Of a DNA stretch of 64,000 bases, positions 38,388 to 47,087 are shown piece by piece. Position numbers and translations under genes: made by a program. This DNA is from Colwellia sp. Lineage in GTDB: Bacteria; Pseudomonadota; Gammaproteobacteria; Enterobacterales; Alteromonadaceae. The number at the start of each line of letters is the position of its first letter. The first letter of the stretch is position 1. The stretch lies in NCBI GenBank assembly GCA_013215385.1, contig JABSOY010000006.1, positions 62,001 through 126,000 on the forward strand, read 5' to 3'. The notes under the pieces are model-generated. The model was not told the DNA's origin, searched no databases, and saw nothing but the letters and a program-made list of their open reading frames with translations.

Positions 38388-39071
38388 TTGAGCGATTCAA
38401 ACCCAATACAGTTAGACGAATTAAAACTAACTGATGATGTAGTTATCGATTTTCTTCATGATAATCCAGAATTTTTTAATCGTAATCCTGAGATGATCAA
38501 TAGTTTGCGTTTAGCAGATCAAAATCGTGGCACTGTGTCTTTAGTTGAGAGACAGCAGAGCCTACAACGTCAAAAAATTCACAATTTAGAAGAAGAAATT
38601 ACCCAACTGATGGCAATAGCTAATCAGAATGAGCAACTCTTTGCTTTATACAGTGATTTGTATTTACGTTTACTTGATTGCGATTCTGCCAGCGAATTAC
38701 TTGATTGTCTGTATCAAGCGACCACTGAATTATTGTCTTTGTCTGGTTTAAAGGTCTGGCTAAAAGATGGCACATCAGTTGAACATTCAAGTATTGTGAA
38801 GAATGACTGTGCAGGAGTGATGCATAATCGTTTAGCGAAAGAAGATTACTATTTTGGACGTTTACAAAAAAGTGAACAAGATTTGATTTTTTCCCAAAAT
38901 CAAGAGGGTTCAGTCGTGCTTATTAAACTGAACCATGTTGATGACGAAATAGGTTTTTTAGCAATTAGCAGTGCTGATACCGACCATTTTGATCCACGAA
39001 TGGATACCTTGTTATTAAGTCAATTTAGAAAGCTTGTTGCTAAGTTACTTTTTCAACAATTGTGTAAATAA
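38388..39071 (+). CDS. yigA: DUF484 (YigA) family protein
   Basis: 227 residues of the DUF484/YigA family, a GAF-like fold of unknown function normally located between dapF and xerC. The start is a TTG at 38388 after an AGAGAAA purine stretch. It begins with the family's helical lead DDVVIDFLHDNPEFFNRNPEMI and SLVERQQSLQRQKIHNLEEEI. A GAF-like core and the typical C-terminus (VDDEIGFLAISSADTDHFDPRMDTLLL) follow. The usual next gene, xerC, is missing, and yigB begins 8 bp later. Confidence 0.9.
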   Translation: MSDSNPIQLDELKLTDDVVIDFLHDNPEFFNRNPEMINSLRLADQNRGTVSLVERQQSLQRQKIHNLEEEITQLMAIANQNEQLFALYSDLYLRLLDCDSASELLDCLYQATTELLSLSGLKVWLKDGTSVEHSSIVKNDCAGVMHNRLAKEDYYFGRLQKSEQDLIFSQNQEGSVVLIKLNHVDDEIGFLAISSADTDHFDPRMDTLLLSQFRKLVAKLLFQQLCK

Positions 39072-39079
39072 TTCAGCTG

Positions 39080-39841
39080 ATGAAATTTTATCGTCGTTTA
39101 GCGCCTTTTAAAGCAATAAGCTTTGATCTTGACGATACCTTATATAGTAACTATCCAGTGATGATAGCAACTGATGCAAAAATGGTGGCATACTTTTTTG
39201 AATTTTTTTCAGCGCAGCCTGCATTCGCTCACTTGTCAAAAAATACGGTGTTCGATCATCAATTTTGGTGGCCATTTCGCCAACAAGCATTAAAAATAAA
39301 CCCTAATTTAATTCACCATGTTGGTGATGTACGCTTAGCCACTTATACCATAGGATTAAAATCATTAGGCTTAAATGACAAAGCTGCAGCACAGGCCGCA
39401 ACCATGGCGTTGGCCTATTTTGTACAACAACGCAGTGATTTTGTGGTACCGACAGCCGTACATCAACTGTTGAAAAATCTACAAAAAAAATACCCATTGG
39501 TTGCGATAAGTAACGGCAATGTCAATACGGACAAAATAGGGATATCATCTTATTTTGAATATCGTTTTCATGCTGGAGATTTAGTGACCTTGCCAAGTGG
39601 CGAAAGAGTACAATTACGACAAAAACCACATGCTGATATGTTTAGAGTCGCTTGCGAGCAATTGGCAATTGCACCCGGACAATTATTACATATTGGTGAT
39701 TGTGGTCGTGCTGATATTCAAGGAGCGATAAATGCAGGCTGTCAAACCGCCTGGGTTTCTTGTTACGATGTCGGTCATCCACTGACTGTTTTACCTAATA
39801 TTGAATTATCTGATATTAGCGAACTGCATCACTTGTTATAA
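39080..39841 (+). CDS. yigB: HAD-family phosphatase YigB
   Basis: 253 residues. YigB-type HAD hydrolases dephosphorylate FMN to riboflavin, or related phosphates. The nucleophile motif is AISFDLDDTLYSN (near residue 13-25), the second motif VAISNGN, the lysine region LRQKPHADMF, and the acidic motif HIGDCGRADIQGAINAG. A cap domain follows the first motif. It lies 59 bp before uvrD, the conserved neighbourhood yigB-uvrD. Confidence 0.92.
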   Translation: MKFYRRLAPFKAISFDLDDTLYSNYPVMIATDAKMVAYFFEFFSAQPAFAHLSKNTVFDHQFWWPFRQQALKINPNLIHHVGDVRLATYTIGLKSLGLNDKAAAQAATMALAYFVQQRSDFVVPTAVHQLLKNLQKKYPLVAISNGNVNTDKIGISSYFEYRFHAGDLVTLPSGERVQLRQKPHADMFRVACEQLAIAPGQLLHIGDCGRADIQGAINAGCQTAWVSCYDVGHPLTVLPNIELSDISELHHLL

Positions 39842-39900
39842 TTTACCTATACTGTACTTTCAACAAATAATTACAACTTTTCTAAGGCTATTTTTCCGTT

Positions 39901-42075
39901 ATGGACGTTTCAGAACTACTCGATTCTCTCAATGAAAAACAACGTGATGTGGTTGCCGCTCCTTTGCAAAATATGTTGGTTTTGGCTGGCGCAGGTAGTG
40001 GTAAAACGCGAGTTTTAGTACAACGTATTGCCTGGTTAATGCAGGTTGAGAAAGCCTCATCTCACAGTATTTTAGCGGTTACTTTTACTAATAAAGCCGC
40101 TGCAGAAATGCGTGTCCGCGTTGAGCAAACCGTTGAAGGCAATGTTCATGGTATGTGGATAGGGACTTTTCATGGTTTAGCACATCGCTTATTACGTATG
40201 CATTTTCAAGAGGCTAAATTACCGCAAAATTTTCAAGTACTCGACTCTGACGATCAGTTGCGCTTGGTTAAGCGTATCGTGCGATCGCTCGGTATTGACG
40301 AAAAACGTTGGCCGCCAAAGCAAATGCAATGGTATATCAATGGTAAAAAAGATGAAGGTATCCGTCCACAACATATTGAAGTTTATGACGACCCAACAGA
40401 ACAAACTTTTGTTAAGGTTTATCAGGGATATCAGGAAGCATGTGATCGTGCCGGTTTAGTCGATTTTGCTGAATTACTATTACGTGCCCATGAACTTTGG
40501 TTAAATAATCCGGTATTACTTGCTCATTATCAGCAAAGGTTTAAGCATATTTTGGTAGACGAATTTCAGGATACCAATGCTATTCAGTATGCGTGGTTAA
40601 ATATTTTGGGTAAAGCATCAAGCAAAGTAATGATTGTCGGTGATGATGATCAGTCTATTTACGGCTGGCGTGGTGCAAAAATTGAAAATATTCAACGCTT
40701 TTTAAATGAATTTGACGACACGAAAACTATACGTTTAGAACAAAACTATCGTTCAACCGCTAACATACTTAATGCCGCCAATAAGCTAATTGCAAATAAT
40801 AATAATCGCTTAGGTAAAAAATTATGGACAGAAGATGAAGCGGGCGAAAAAATATCTATTTACACTGCCTTTAATGAAATTGATGAAGCACGCTTTATTG
40901 CCGGCCGAATTACTGATTGGCGCAAAGAAGGCAGCTTAGACGATGTTGCTATTTTATATCGTAGTAACGCGCAATCACGTTTACTCGAGGAGGCACTTTT
41001 ACAAAGTCGTTTACCTTATCGAATATATGGCGGACAGCGCTTCTTCGAACGATTAGAAATTAAAGATGCTCTTGCTTATTTACGCTTGTTAAATAACCGT
41101 GATGACGATGCGGCTTTTGAGCGTATTATCAATACACCAACACGTGGTATTGGTAACACTAGCCTTTCATTAATACGTGACGCCGCTCGCAGTTTAGAAA
41201 TGACACTGTGGCAAGCCTGTCAGTTTATGCTAGAAAATAATGAACTCAAAGGTCGTAGTGCTAAAGTTATTGAAAACTTTGTTAGTATTATTGATCAAAT
41301 GGAAGATGACTCTAGCCACTTAGATCTCGACCAACAAGCCAATTTTGTTATTCAACATAGTGGCTTAAAAGCTATGTACCAAGCTGAAAAAGGCGAACGT
41401 GCTGAAGCAAGAATAGAAAATTTAAATGAGCTAGTTACCGCCTGTCAAACATTTGAAGCCGACCCTGAGTTAATTGAAGAACAAACTAAATTGACGTCAT
41501 TCTTAACTCATGCTGCTCTTGAAGCGGGCGAATCGCAAGCTGATGATCACGAACCGGCTGTGCAGTTAATGACGATGCATTCTGCGAAAGGTTTGGAGTT
41601 TCCACTGGTGTTTATCGCCGGTTTGGAAGAAGGGATGTTTCCATCACAGAAATCGGTAGAGGAAATCGGCCGTTTAGAAGAAGAACGCCGTTTATGTTAT
41701 GTCGGCATGACACGCGCGATGAATAAGCTATACTTGTGTCATGCAGAAAGTCGCCGTCTTTACGGACAAGAGAAAAACCATAAAGCTAGCCGGTTTCTAC
41801 GTGAGTTACCTCCGGAATGTACCGAAGAAATTCGCTTACAGAATCAAGTAACTCGTCCTTCAACCAAGGGGAAATTTTCTTCAACGTTTACTTTGGATAC
41901 TTTTGAAAATAGCGGATTTAGCCTAGGTCAGTCAGTGGTGCATGCTAAGTTTGGCGAAGGTGTAGTATTGAACTATGAAGGCTCGGGTGCCCAGAGTCGT
42001 ATACAGGTTAATTTTTCTGATGCAGGTAGCAAATGGCTGGTTGTTGCCTATGCTAATTTACAAGCTATAGTCTAA
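39901..42075 (+). CDS. uvrD: DNA helicase II UvrD
   Basis: 724 residues. A superfamily 1 3'-5' helicase for nucleotide excision repair and mismatch repair. Motif I is AGAGSGKTRVLVQRI, Ia VTFTNKAAAEMR, II (DExQ) VDEFQDTNAIQY, III GDDDQSIYGWRGA, IV LEQNYRSTANIL, V TMHSAKGLEFPLVFIAG and VI YVGMTRAM. A Tudor-like C-terminal region (HAKFGEGVVLNYEGSG) contacts RNA polymerase in family members. It is the end of the lptM-to-uvrD run. Confidence 0.97.
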   Translation: MDVSELLDSLNEKQRDVVAAPLQNMLVLAGAGSGKTRVLVQRIAWLMQVEKASSHSILAVTFTNKAAAEMRVRVEQTVEGNVHGMWIGTFHGLAHRLLRMHFQEAKLPQNFQVLDSDDQLRLVKRIVRSLGIDEKRWPPKQMQWYINGKKDEGIRPQHIEVYDDPTEQTFVKVYQGYQEACDRAGLVDFAELLLRAHELWLNNPVLLAHYQQRFKHILVDEFQDTNAIQYAWLNILGKASSKVMIVGDDDQSIYGWRGAKIENIQRFLNEFDDTKTIRLEQNYRSTANILNAANKLIANNNNRLGKKLWTEDEAGEKISIYTAFNEIDEARFIAGRITDWRKEGSLDDVAILYRSNAQSRLLEEALLQSRLPYRIYGGQRFFERLEIKDALAYLRLLNNRDDDAAFERIINTPTRGIGNTSLSLIRDAARSLEMTLWQACQFMLENNELKGRSAKVIENFVSIIDQMEDDSSHLDLDQQANFVIQHSGLKAMYQAEKGERAEARIENLNELVTACQTFEADPELIEEQTKLTSFLTHAALEAGESQADDHEPAVQLMTMHSAKGLEFPLVFIAGLEEGMFPSQKSVEEIGRLEEERRLCYVGMTRAMNKLYLCHAESRRLYGQEKNHKASRFLRELPPECTEEIRLQNQVTRPSTKGKFSSTFTLDTFENSGFSLGQSVVHAKFGEGVVLNYEGSGAQSRIQVNFSDAGSKWLVVAYANLQAIV

Positions 42076-42099
42076 ATATAAATAATAAGGTTAAATTAT

Positions 42100-43353
42100 A
42101 TGTCAAAGCAATTGCTCGTAGTAGAAGACAGTAAACCGATAGCGCGTGTTATTAAGCAAATTGGTGAGGCATTAAATTATCAGGTTACTATTGCCACTAC
42201 TCTCGCTGAAGTGGAAAGTATTTTACAAGGCAATAATGATTTTTTTGCTGCAACTATTGATTACGCCTTACCCGATGCGCCAAATGGTGAAGCAATACCT
42301 TGTGTACTTTCTCATGGTATTGCCAGTGTTGTTATGACAGGTAAAATGGATGAAACTACTCGACAAAAAATTCTGGCGCAACCTGTTGTGGATTACATCC
42401 CAAAAGAGAATAGCCAAGCCTTCCTTTATTTAAAACGAATTTTACATTGGCAAATAACAAACACTAGCACTGGGATACTTGTCGTTGACGATTCTTCGGC
42501 AGCACGAAATTATGTTTCTCAGTTATTAAAACGTCGAAACTTTAGTGTTTATTTAGCGAATGATGGTGTGCAAGCACTTGAACGCTTGAAGCAGCATAGA
42601 GATATTAAGTTGGTGATCACCGATTTAGAAATGCCAAAGATGGATGGCATTGAATTAACCAATGAAATTCGAAAAATTTATAGTCGTGATCAACTGTCGA
42701 TTATTGGTATTTCTGGCGCAGATAACGGTATGCACTCAGCACGTTTTATTAAAAATGGTGCCGACGATTTCCTACGTAAACCTTTTTGTCCTGAAGAGTT
42801 TTATTGTCGTATTACCCAAAACATTGAAAACTTAAATAACATAGCAGAAATTCAAAAAGCAGCGAATACCGACTATTTAACCGACTTACCGAATAGACGC
42901 GCCTTTTTTACCAAAGCAGAACAGCTTGTTCCCCAATATATCAAAAGAAACATGTCATATTGTATTGCTATGCTAGATATAGATTACTTCAAAAAAGTAA
43001 ATGATACCTACGGACACGAAGCCGGTGATCATGTTTTAAAAGTGTTAGCTTTATACATGCGCAAACATATAGGAACAGGTTTAACCGCTCGGTTAGGTGG
43101 CGAAGAGTTTGCTGTAGTTATACACGGTACTGATGAAGACCAGCTTTATAATAAACTGGATGATCTTCGTAGAGATATCGCAGTATCACAAGTTTCTTAT
43201 GAAGATCACCATATTGTTTTTACGGTGAGTATAGGTATGGTTTGTAATAGCAAAGAGACACTAGCCAAGCAAATGAACCAAGCCGATAGTGCACTGTATT
43301 ACGCAAAAGAAAATGGCCGTAATCAAGTAACTCTATTTGGTAAAGAGGAATAG
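42100..43353 (+). CDS. response regulator with two receiver domains and a GGDEF output
   Basis: 417 residues. REC1 (about 1-120) has D54 in ATIDYALPD as the likely phospho-acceptor, though its sequence is divergent. REC2 (about 125-245) has D175 in VITDLEMPK and KPF near 227. The GGDEF domain (about 250-415) has metal motif MLDIDYFKKVNDTYGH and active site RLGGEEFAVVI at 331-341. No RxxD I-site sits nine residues before it, so product inhibition is not expected. It starts 24 bp after uvrD, so it may be read through from it. The YfiR-histidine kinase just downstream is a plausible partner, but a terminator separates them. Confidence 0.92.
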   Translation: MSKQLLVVEDSKPIARVIKQIGEALNYQVTIATTLAEVESILQGNNDFFAATIDYALPDAPNGEAIPCVLSHGIASVVMTGKMDETTRQKILAQPVVDYIPKENSQAFLYLKRILHWQITNTSTGILVVDDSSAARNYVSQLLKRRNFSVYLANDGVQALERLKQHRDIKLVITDLEMPKMDGIELTNEIRKIYSRDQLSIIGISGADNGMHSARFIKNGADDFLRKPFCPEEFYCRITQNIENLNNIAEIQKAANTDYLTDLPNRRAFFTKAEQLVPQYIKRNMSYCIAMLDIDYFKKVNDTYGHEAGDHVLKVLALYMRKHIGTGLTARLGGEEFAVVIHGTDEDQLYNKLDDLRRDIAVSQVSYEDHHIVFTVSIGMVCNSKETLAKQMNQADSALYYAKENGRNQVTLFGKEE

Positions 43354-43383
43354 AGCTTAGCTTTGTTATAATTGAACTGCAAT

Positions 43384-43424
43384 AAAAGCACTTTTACTGA
43401 CTCAAGTTTTAAGTGCTTTTTTTT
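43384..43424 (+). terminator. Rho-independent terminator after REC-REC-GGDEF gene
   Basis: 10-bp stem AAAAGCACTT (43384-43393) with AAGTGCTTTT (43411-43420), a 17-nt loop, and T's to 43424. It lies 30 bp after the stop and 47 bp before the next gene. Confidence 0.9.
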
Positions 43425-43470
43425 ATGAAAAACAGTAAAGTAAAAATATATTACAAAAAAGGAACATTTA

Positions 43471-45378
43471 ATGATGAAAAAACTAATGCTCGTTAGCAAT
43501 TACTTGTTGATGTTGTTTTGTTTTTTTATTAGTTTTACTTTTTCTTCTCATGCTCAGCAATTGACTAGTGACCAAATTAAGGCCGCATATCTAAATAACT
43601 TTATTAAGCATGTGAACTGGCCAAATGAGGAAAATAAGTCTGGCTATATTGTTGGTGTATATGGTGACGAAGCCTTTGCTCAATTGCTCAATAGAACCAT
43701 GTCAAAACTTATCATTAAAAATAAACCTGTCACTATAAGCATCATAAAAAATATTCAAGAAGGGAAAAAAGCTGATTTATTATTTGTTGCGACAAATCGA
43801 AATAATGAACTGGCCGAAATTGTCTCTATTTTACGTAGTAGCGAGACATTATTAATAACGGATAATAGTGTAGATAAACACAATGTGATGATCAACATGT
43901 TGAATAATATAGAAAATGAGGTCATTAGCTTTGAAATTAATAAGCCGAATATTTATTTTGAAAATTTAACTATATCTGCAGAACTTCTATTCTTGGGAGG
44001 AACTGAGCTTGATATTGCAACCTTATACAGAGAAACAGAATTAGCAATGCAAGTAATTAGAAAGCGCGAGATCAGTCTCAATCAAAAGCTCATCGATCAA
44101 GAAAAGCAAATATCTTCAACAGAAAAAAAATTAAAAATCTTGAATCGTAATTTAAAGAGTAGAGAAAAAATAGCAGATGATCGTCAAACCGAGTTACAAG
44201 TATTAAAAGTGGATATTGAACAACAACAGCGTTCAATTAAAGCGAAGGAATTACAATTAAGGAAAATTGCCACTCAACTTGCTTCGGCCAAAAAAGATTT
44301 ATCGCATCAACAAAGTTCAGTGTTTAATAAAGAACAAGAAAACCAGTCGATGGCAGAAAAGATATCAGCAAATAAAGATATTTTACAACAGCAACTACAA
44401 CAAATAAGTCAGCAAGGAGTGCAACTTAGTAAAAAAAATGAAGAGTTAGAAGAGCGAAAAGAGCGTATCGATAAACAAAAGTTTTACCTAATTTTGATGT
44501 CGATATTTATCAGTTTATTAGTACTAATTTCTGTATTAGTCGTCTTTCTGTTTATTAAAAATAAACGCACGACACGTAAGCTCAGTAACACCTTAGAAAA
44601 TTTGCAAAGTATGCAAGAGCAATTAGTTCAATCTGAAAAAATGGCTTCGTTGGGCGCATTAACTGCGGGTGTTGCCCATGAGATAAATACGCCATTAGGT
44701 ATTGCGGTAACGTCAACTAGCTCAGCTTTAGAAAGTACTCACAAAATCAGAGAAAAGTTTGAGAGTGGTAACTTAACGCGTTCAGCAATGGCACGTTATT
44801 TTTCTGGGATCGATGAGGCATCTCGCTTGAATACTAACGCACTGGAACGTGTTATTGAATTGCTAAACAACTTTAAACAAGTCGCGGCAGATCAAGTAGT
44901 CGGAGAAGAACGGGAAATTGACTTAGTGAATTATATTGAAGAGGTAATGTCGACATTATCTGCTGAAATGAAGCGCTTTCGTGTTAATTATCATTACAGT
45001 GGAGAAAGTGAGTTTATCATAACTACTATTCCTGGTGCGTTGGCACAGGTCTTAACTAACTTAGTCACTAACGCGTTAAAGCATGCCTTTGCCGATAAAA
45101 CATCAGGTAATATCACGATAGTATTATTAAAGTCTAAAGAAGATAAGGTCGTCTTAACTTTTAAAGATGATGGCTGCGGGATGAACCAACATGTACTGGA
45201 TAATATTTTTGAGCCCTTTTTTACGACTAAGAGAAACTCAGGAGGAACAGGTTTGGGCATGAATATCGTTTATAATATTATTAGTCAAAAGCTACAAGGT
45301 ACGATAAAAATAAAAAGTGAGCCGGATAAGGGGGCAAGCTTTGATATTACCCTACCTCTACAACTCACCACTCCATAA
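43471..45378 (+). CDS. YfiR-domain periplasmic sensor histidine kinase
   Basis: 635 residues. Signal peptide (to about residue 28), then a YfiR/DUF4154 domain (about 30-182, beginning SDQIKAAYLNNFIKHVNWP). A long periplasmic coiled coil (about 185-335), one membrane helix (about 338-363), and a histidine kinase follow. The H-box is MASLGALTAGVAHEINTPLG with H403. The N-box is LVTNALKHAF, and DDGCGM, FEPFFTTK and GTGLGMN are intact. YfiR is normally a separate periplasmic repressor of a diguanylate cyclase. Here it looks to be the sensor module of a kinase. The ATG at 43471 follows AAAGGA. It converges with rarD, 2 bp apart. Confidence 0.9.
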   Translation: MMKKLMLVSNYLLMLFCFFISFTFSSHAQQLTSDQIKAAYLNNFIKHVNWPNEENKSGYIVGVYGDEAFAQLLNRTMSKLIIKNKPVTISIIKNIQEGKKADLLFVATNRNNELAEIVSILRSSETLLITDNSVDKHNVMINMLNNIENEVISFEINKPNIYFENLTISAELLFLGGTELDIATLYRETELAMQVIRKREISLNQKLIDQEKQISSTEKKLKILNRNLKSREKIADDRQTELQVLKVDIEQQQRSIKAKELQLRKIATQLASAKKDLSHQQSSVFNKEQENQSMAEKISANKDILQQQLQQISQQGVQLSKKNEELEERKERIDKQKFYLILMSIFISLLVLISVLVVFLFIKNKRTTRKLSNTLENLQSMQEQLVQSEKMASLGALTAGVAHEINTPLGIAVTSTSSALESTHKIREKFESGNLTRSAMARYFSGIDEASRLNTNALERVIELLNNFKQVAADQVVGEEREIDLVNYIEEVMSTLSAEMKRFRVNYHYSGESEFIITTIPGALAQVLTNLVTNALKHAFADKTSGNITIVLLKSKEDKVVLTFKDDGCGMNQHVLDNIFEPFFTTKRNSGGTGLGMNIVYNIISQKLQGTIKIKSEPDKGASFDITLPLQLTTP

Positions 45379-45380
45379 AT

Positions 45381-46304
45381 TTATACGTTTAGTGAAAGTT
45401 TTTGTTTTTCTCTCTTTCTTTCTCTTCTCGCTTGTAATGAATCAAGACTATAAATAATTAAGGCTAACCAAATTGCTGCAAAGGTAAATAACTTTTCCGT
45501 TTGTAATGCTTCTTGATAATAAAAAGTTGCCAAGACAAACATGATACTTGGGCCAATATATTGAAAGAAACCTAATGTTGATAAGGTCAACCTTTTCGCA
45601 GCGGCAGTAAAACACAATAAAGGTGCAGTGGTAATAATACCTGCGGCCATTAATAACATATTCAAATTTGCACTATTTCCAAACATGTTAGCAGTACTGC
45701 TATCAACAAATAGTAACCAATAAATTAGTGCTAAAGGTAACATCATGCTCGATTCAATTAACAAGCCGACAAATGAATCTAAGTGCATTTTTTTACGTAG
45801 CAAGCCGTAAATTCCAAAGGTACCCGCCAATGCCAGAGATATTACTGGCAATGAACCTAAAGCCACTAGCTGAATTAATACACCAGCTAAAGCTAAAGCA
45901 ACCGCAAACTTCTGCATTTTACGTAAACGCTCTCCTAAAAATATTACCCCGAGCGCAACACTAAACAATGGATTAATAAAGTATCCTAGGCTTGCATCAA
46001 GTAGGTGATTATTATTAATCGCCCATATAAATAAAAACCAATTTACCAGCAAAAATGAAGCAGACAAGGCAAGCTTAGCAATAACTTTTGGTTGTTTGAT
46101 CGTTTGAATTAAGATTTGCCATTTTTTGCTTAGTACAACAACAATGAGTAATAACAAGCTAGACCATATAATTCTATGGACCATAATTTCATCAGCGCTG
46201 ATGGTAGAAATTAATTTAAAATAAATGGGGGCTAAGCCCCAAAGTAAATAAGCACTAACGGCGTTAATTACACCATTGCGTTCGTTAAGATTGGTTGAAG
46301 TCAT
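45381..46304 (-). CDS. rarD: EamA-family transporter RarD
   Basis: 307 residues with about ten membrane helices. RarD-type DMT proteins are inner-membrane permeases of uncertain substrate. It begins with GVINAVSAYLLWGLAPIYFKLI. The conserved WAINNNHLLDASLGYFINPLFSVALGVIFLGERL segment is present, as is the C-terminal GFFQYIGPSIMFVLATFYYQE. The gene lies close to yigI and recQ, the same neighbourhood as in E. coli (rarD-yigI-pldA-recQ), though pldA is absent here. Confidence 0.95.
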   Translation of the reverse strand: MTSTNLNERNGVINAVSAYLLWGLAPIYFKLISTISADEIMVHRIIWSSLLLLIVVVLSKKWQILIQTIKQPKVIAKLALSASFLLVNWFLFIWAINNNHLLDASLGYFINPLFSVALGVIFLGERLRKMQKFAVALALAGVLIQLVALGSLPVISLALAGTFGIYGLLRKKMHLDSFVGLLIESSMMLPLALIYWLLFVDSSTANMFGNSANLNMLLMAAGIITTAPLLCFTAAAKRLTLSTLGFFQYIGPSIMFVLATFYYQEALQTEKLFTFAAIWLALIIYSLDSLQARRERKREKQKLSLNV

Positions 46305-46445
46305 TATGTGTCAGTAAATGGATTGCATGTAAAGAAAGAGGTCAATTATAGCACAATGATGTTTAATACCGATTTTTTGATCACTTTACCCTAGTGCTGG
46401 AAGTCATAAGGATGTAAACATATTGAGACTGATTATTGTCAAACG

Positions 46446-46913
46446 TTAACCGACTAAATATGTAGCTGTCCCACAGGCAATATGGTCGCCCTTTTCATTG
46501 TGCAACTCCATACGTGCAACGGCAACTTTGTTACCACTACGAATTATATGGGCCGTAGTAATAAATTCTTCACCACGACCAGGGAGTAAATAGTCGGTAC
46601 GTAAATCAATAGTACCTAAACAACTTAAGCATTGTTGAATAGACTCGGCTGTTTTATGCTCTAGTTGCTCAATCATGTTTGCAGCAACTACAACGCCACC
46701 TGCAAAATCGAGAGCTGTGGCGGTTACCCCTTTGTGAAGTATTTTCTGTAAAGGATTACCCACTAATTGTTGTTGCCAAGCAAAACGAATTTCTGAGGTT
46801 TTGCAATCAAACTTACTGACCGTTAAGCCAATAAGTTTATTGAAAGGGATGTTATCTGTCCAAAAATGGATTAACTTTTCAATCATTTGTTCTTGTTTTA
46901 GGTTCGCGGACAT
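46446..46913 (-). CDS. yigI: YigI family acyl-CoA thioesterase
   Basis: 155 residues with a hotdog-fold thioesterase pattern. YigI in E. coli hydrolyses medium and long chain acyl-CoAs. Visible are PLQKILHKGVTATALDFAGGVVVAA (the helix with the catalytic Asp region), DLRTDYLLPGRGEEF, and KVAVARMELHNEKGDHIACGTATYLVG at the end. The position next to rarD and recQ supports YigI. The ATG at 46913 is 174 bp from the divergent recQ start. Substrate length preference is not readable. Confidence 0.87.
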   Translation of the reverse strand: MSANLKQEQMIEKLIHFWTDNIPFNKLIGLTVSKFDCKTSEIRFAWQQQLVGNPLQKILHKGVTATALDFAGGVVVAANMIEQLEHKTAESIQQCLSCLGTIDLRTDYLLPGRGEEFITTAHIIRSGNKVAVARMELHNEKGDHIACGTATYLVG

Positions 46914-47087
46914 AAATGTTCCGTTTTTTTGAGTAGCCTGATTTTATCAATCAACTGGTCTGATGTCTCGTTGGTGCATTAGCACTTACCTTTAGGGCCA
47001 TTCAAGAAATAAGCTAAAATAGTGCTCTCGACTTCGTCTCGATTGAGGTAAAATATTCCCTTTAATATTTTAATAAAGCTTATCCCG

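Noticed and set aside
45728-45964. Plus-strand open frame inside rarD
   Set aside because: It is antisense to a well supported membrane transporter gene with no own ribosome site or domain.
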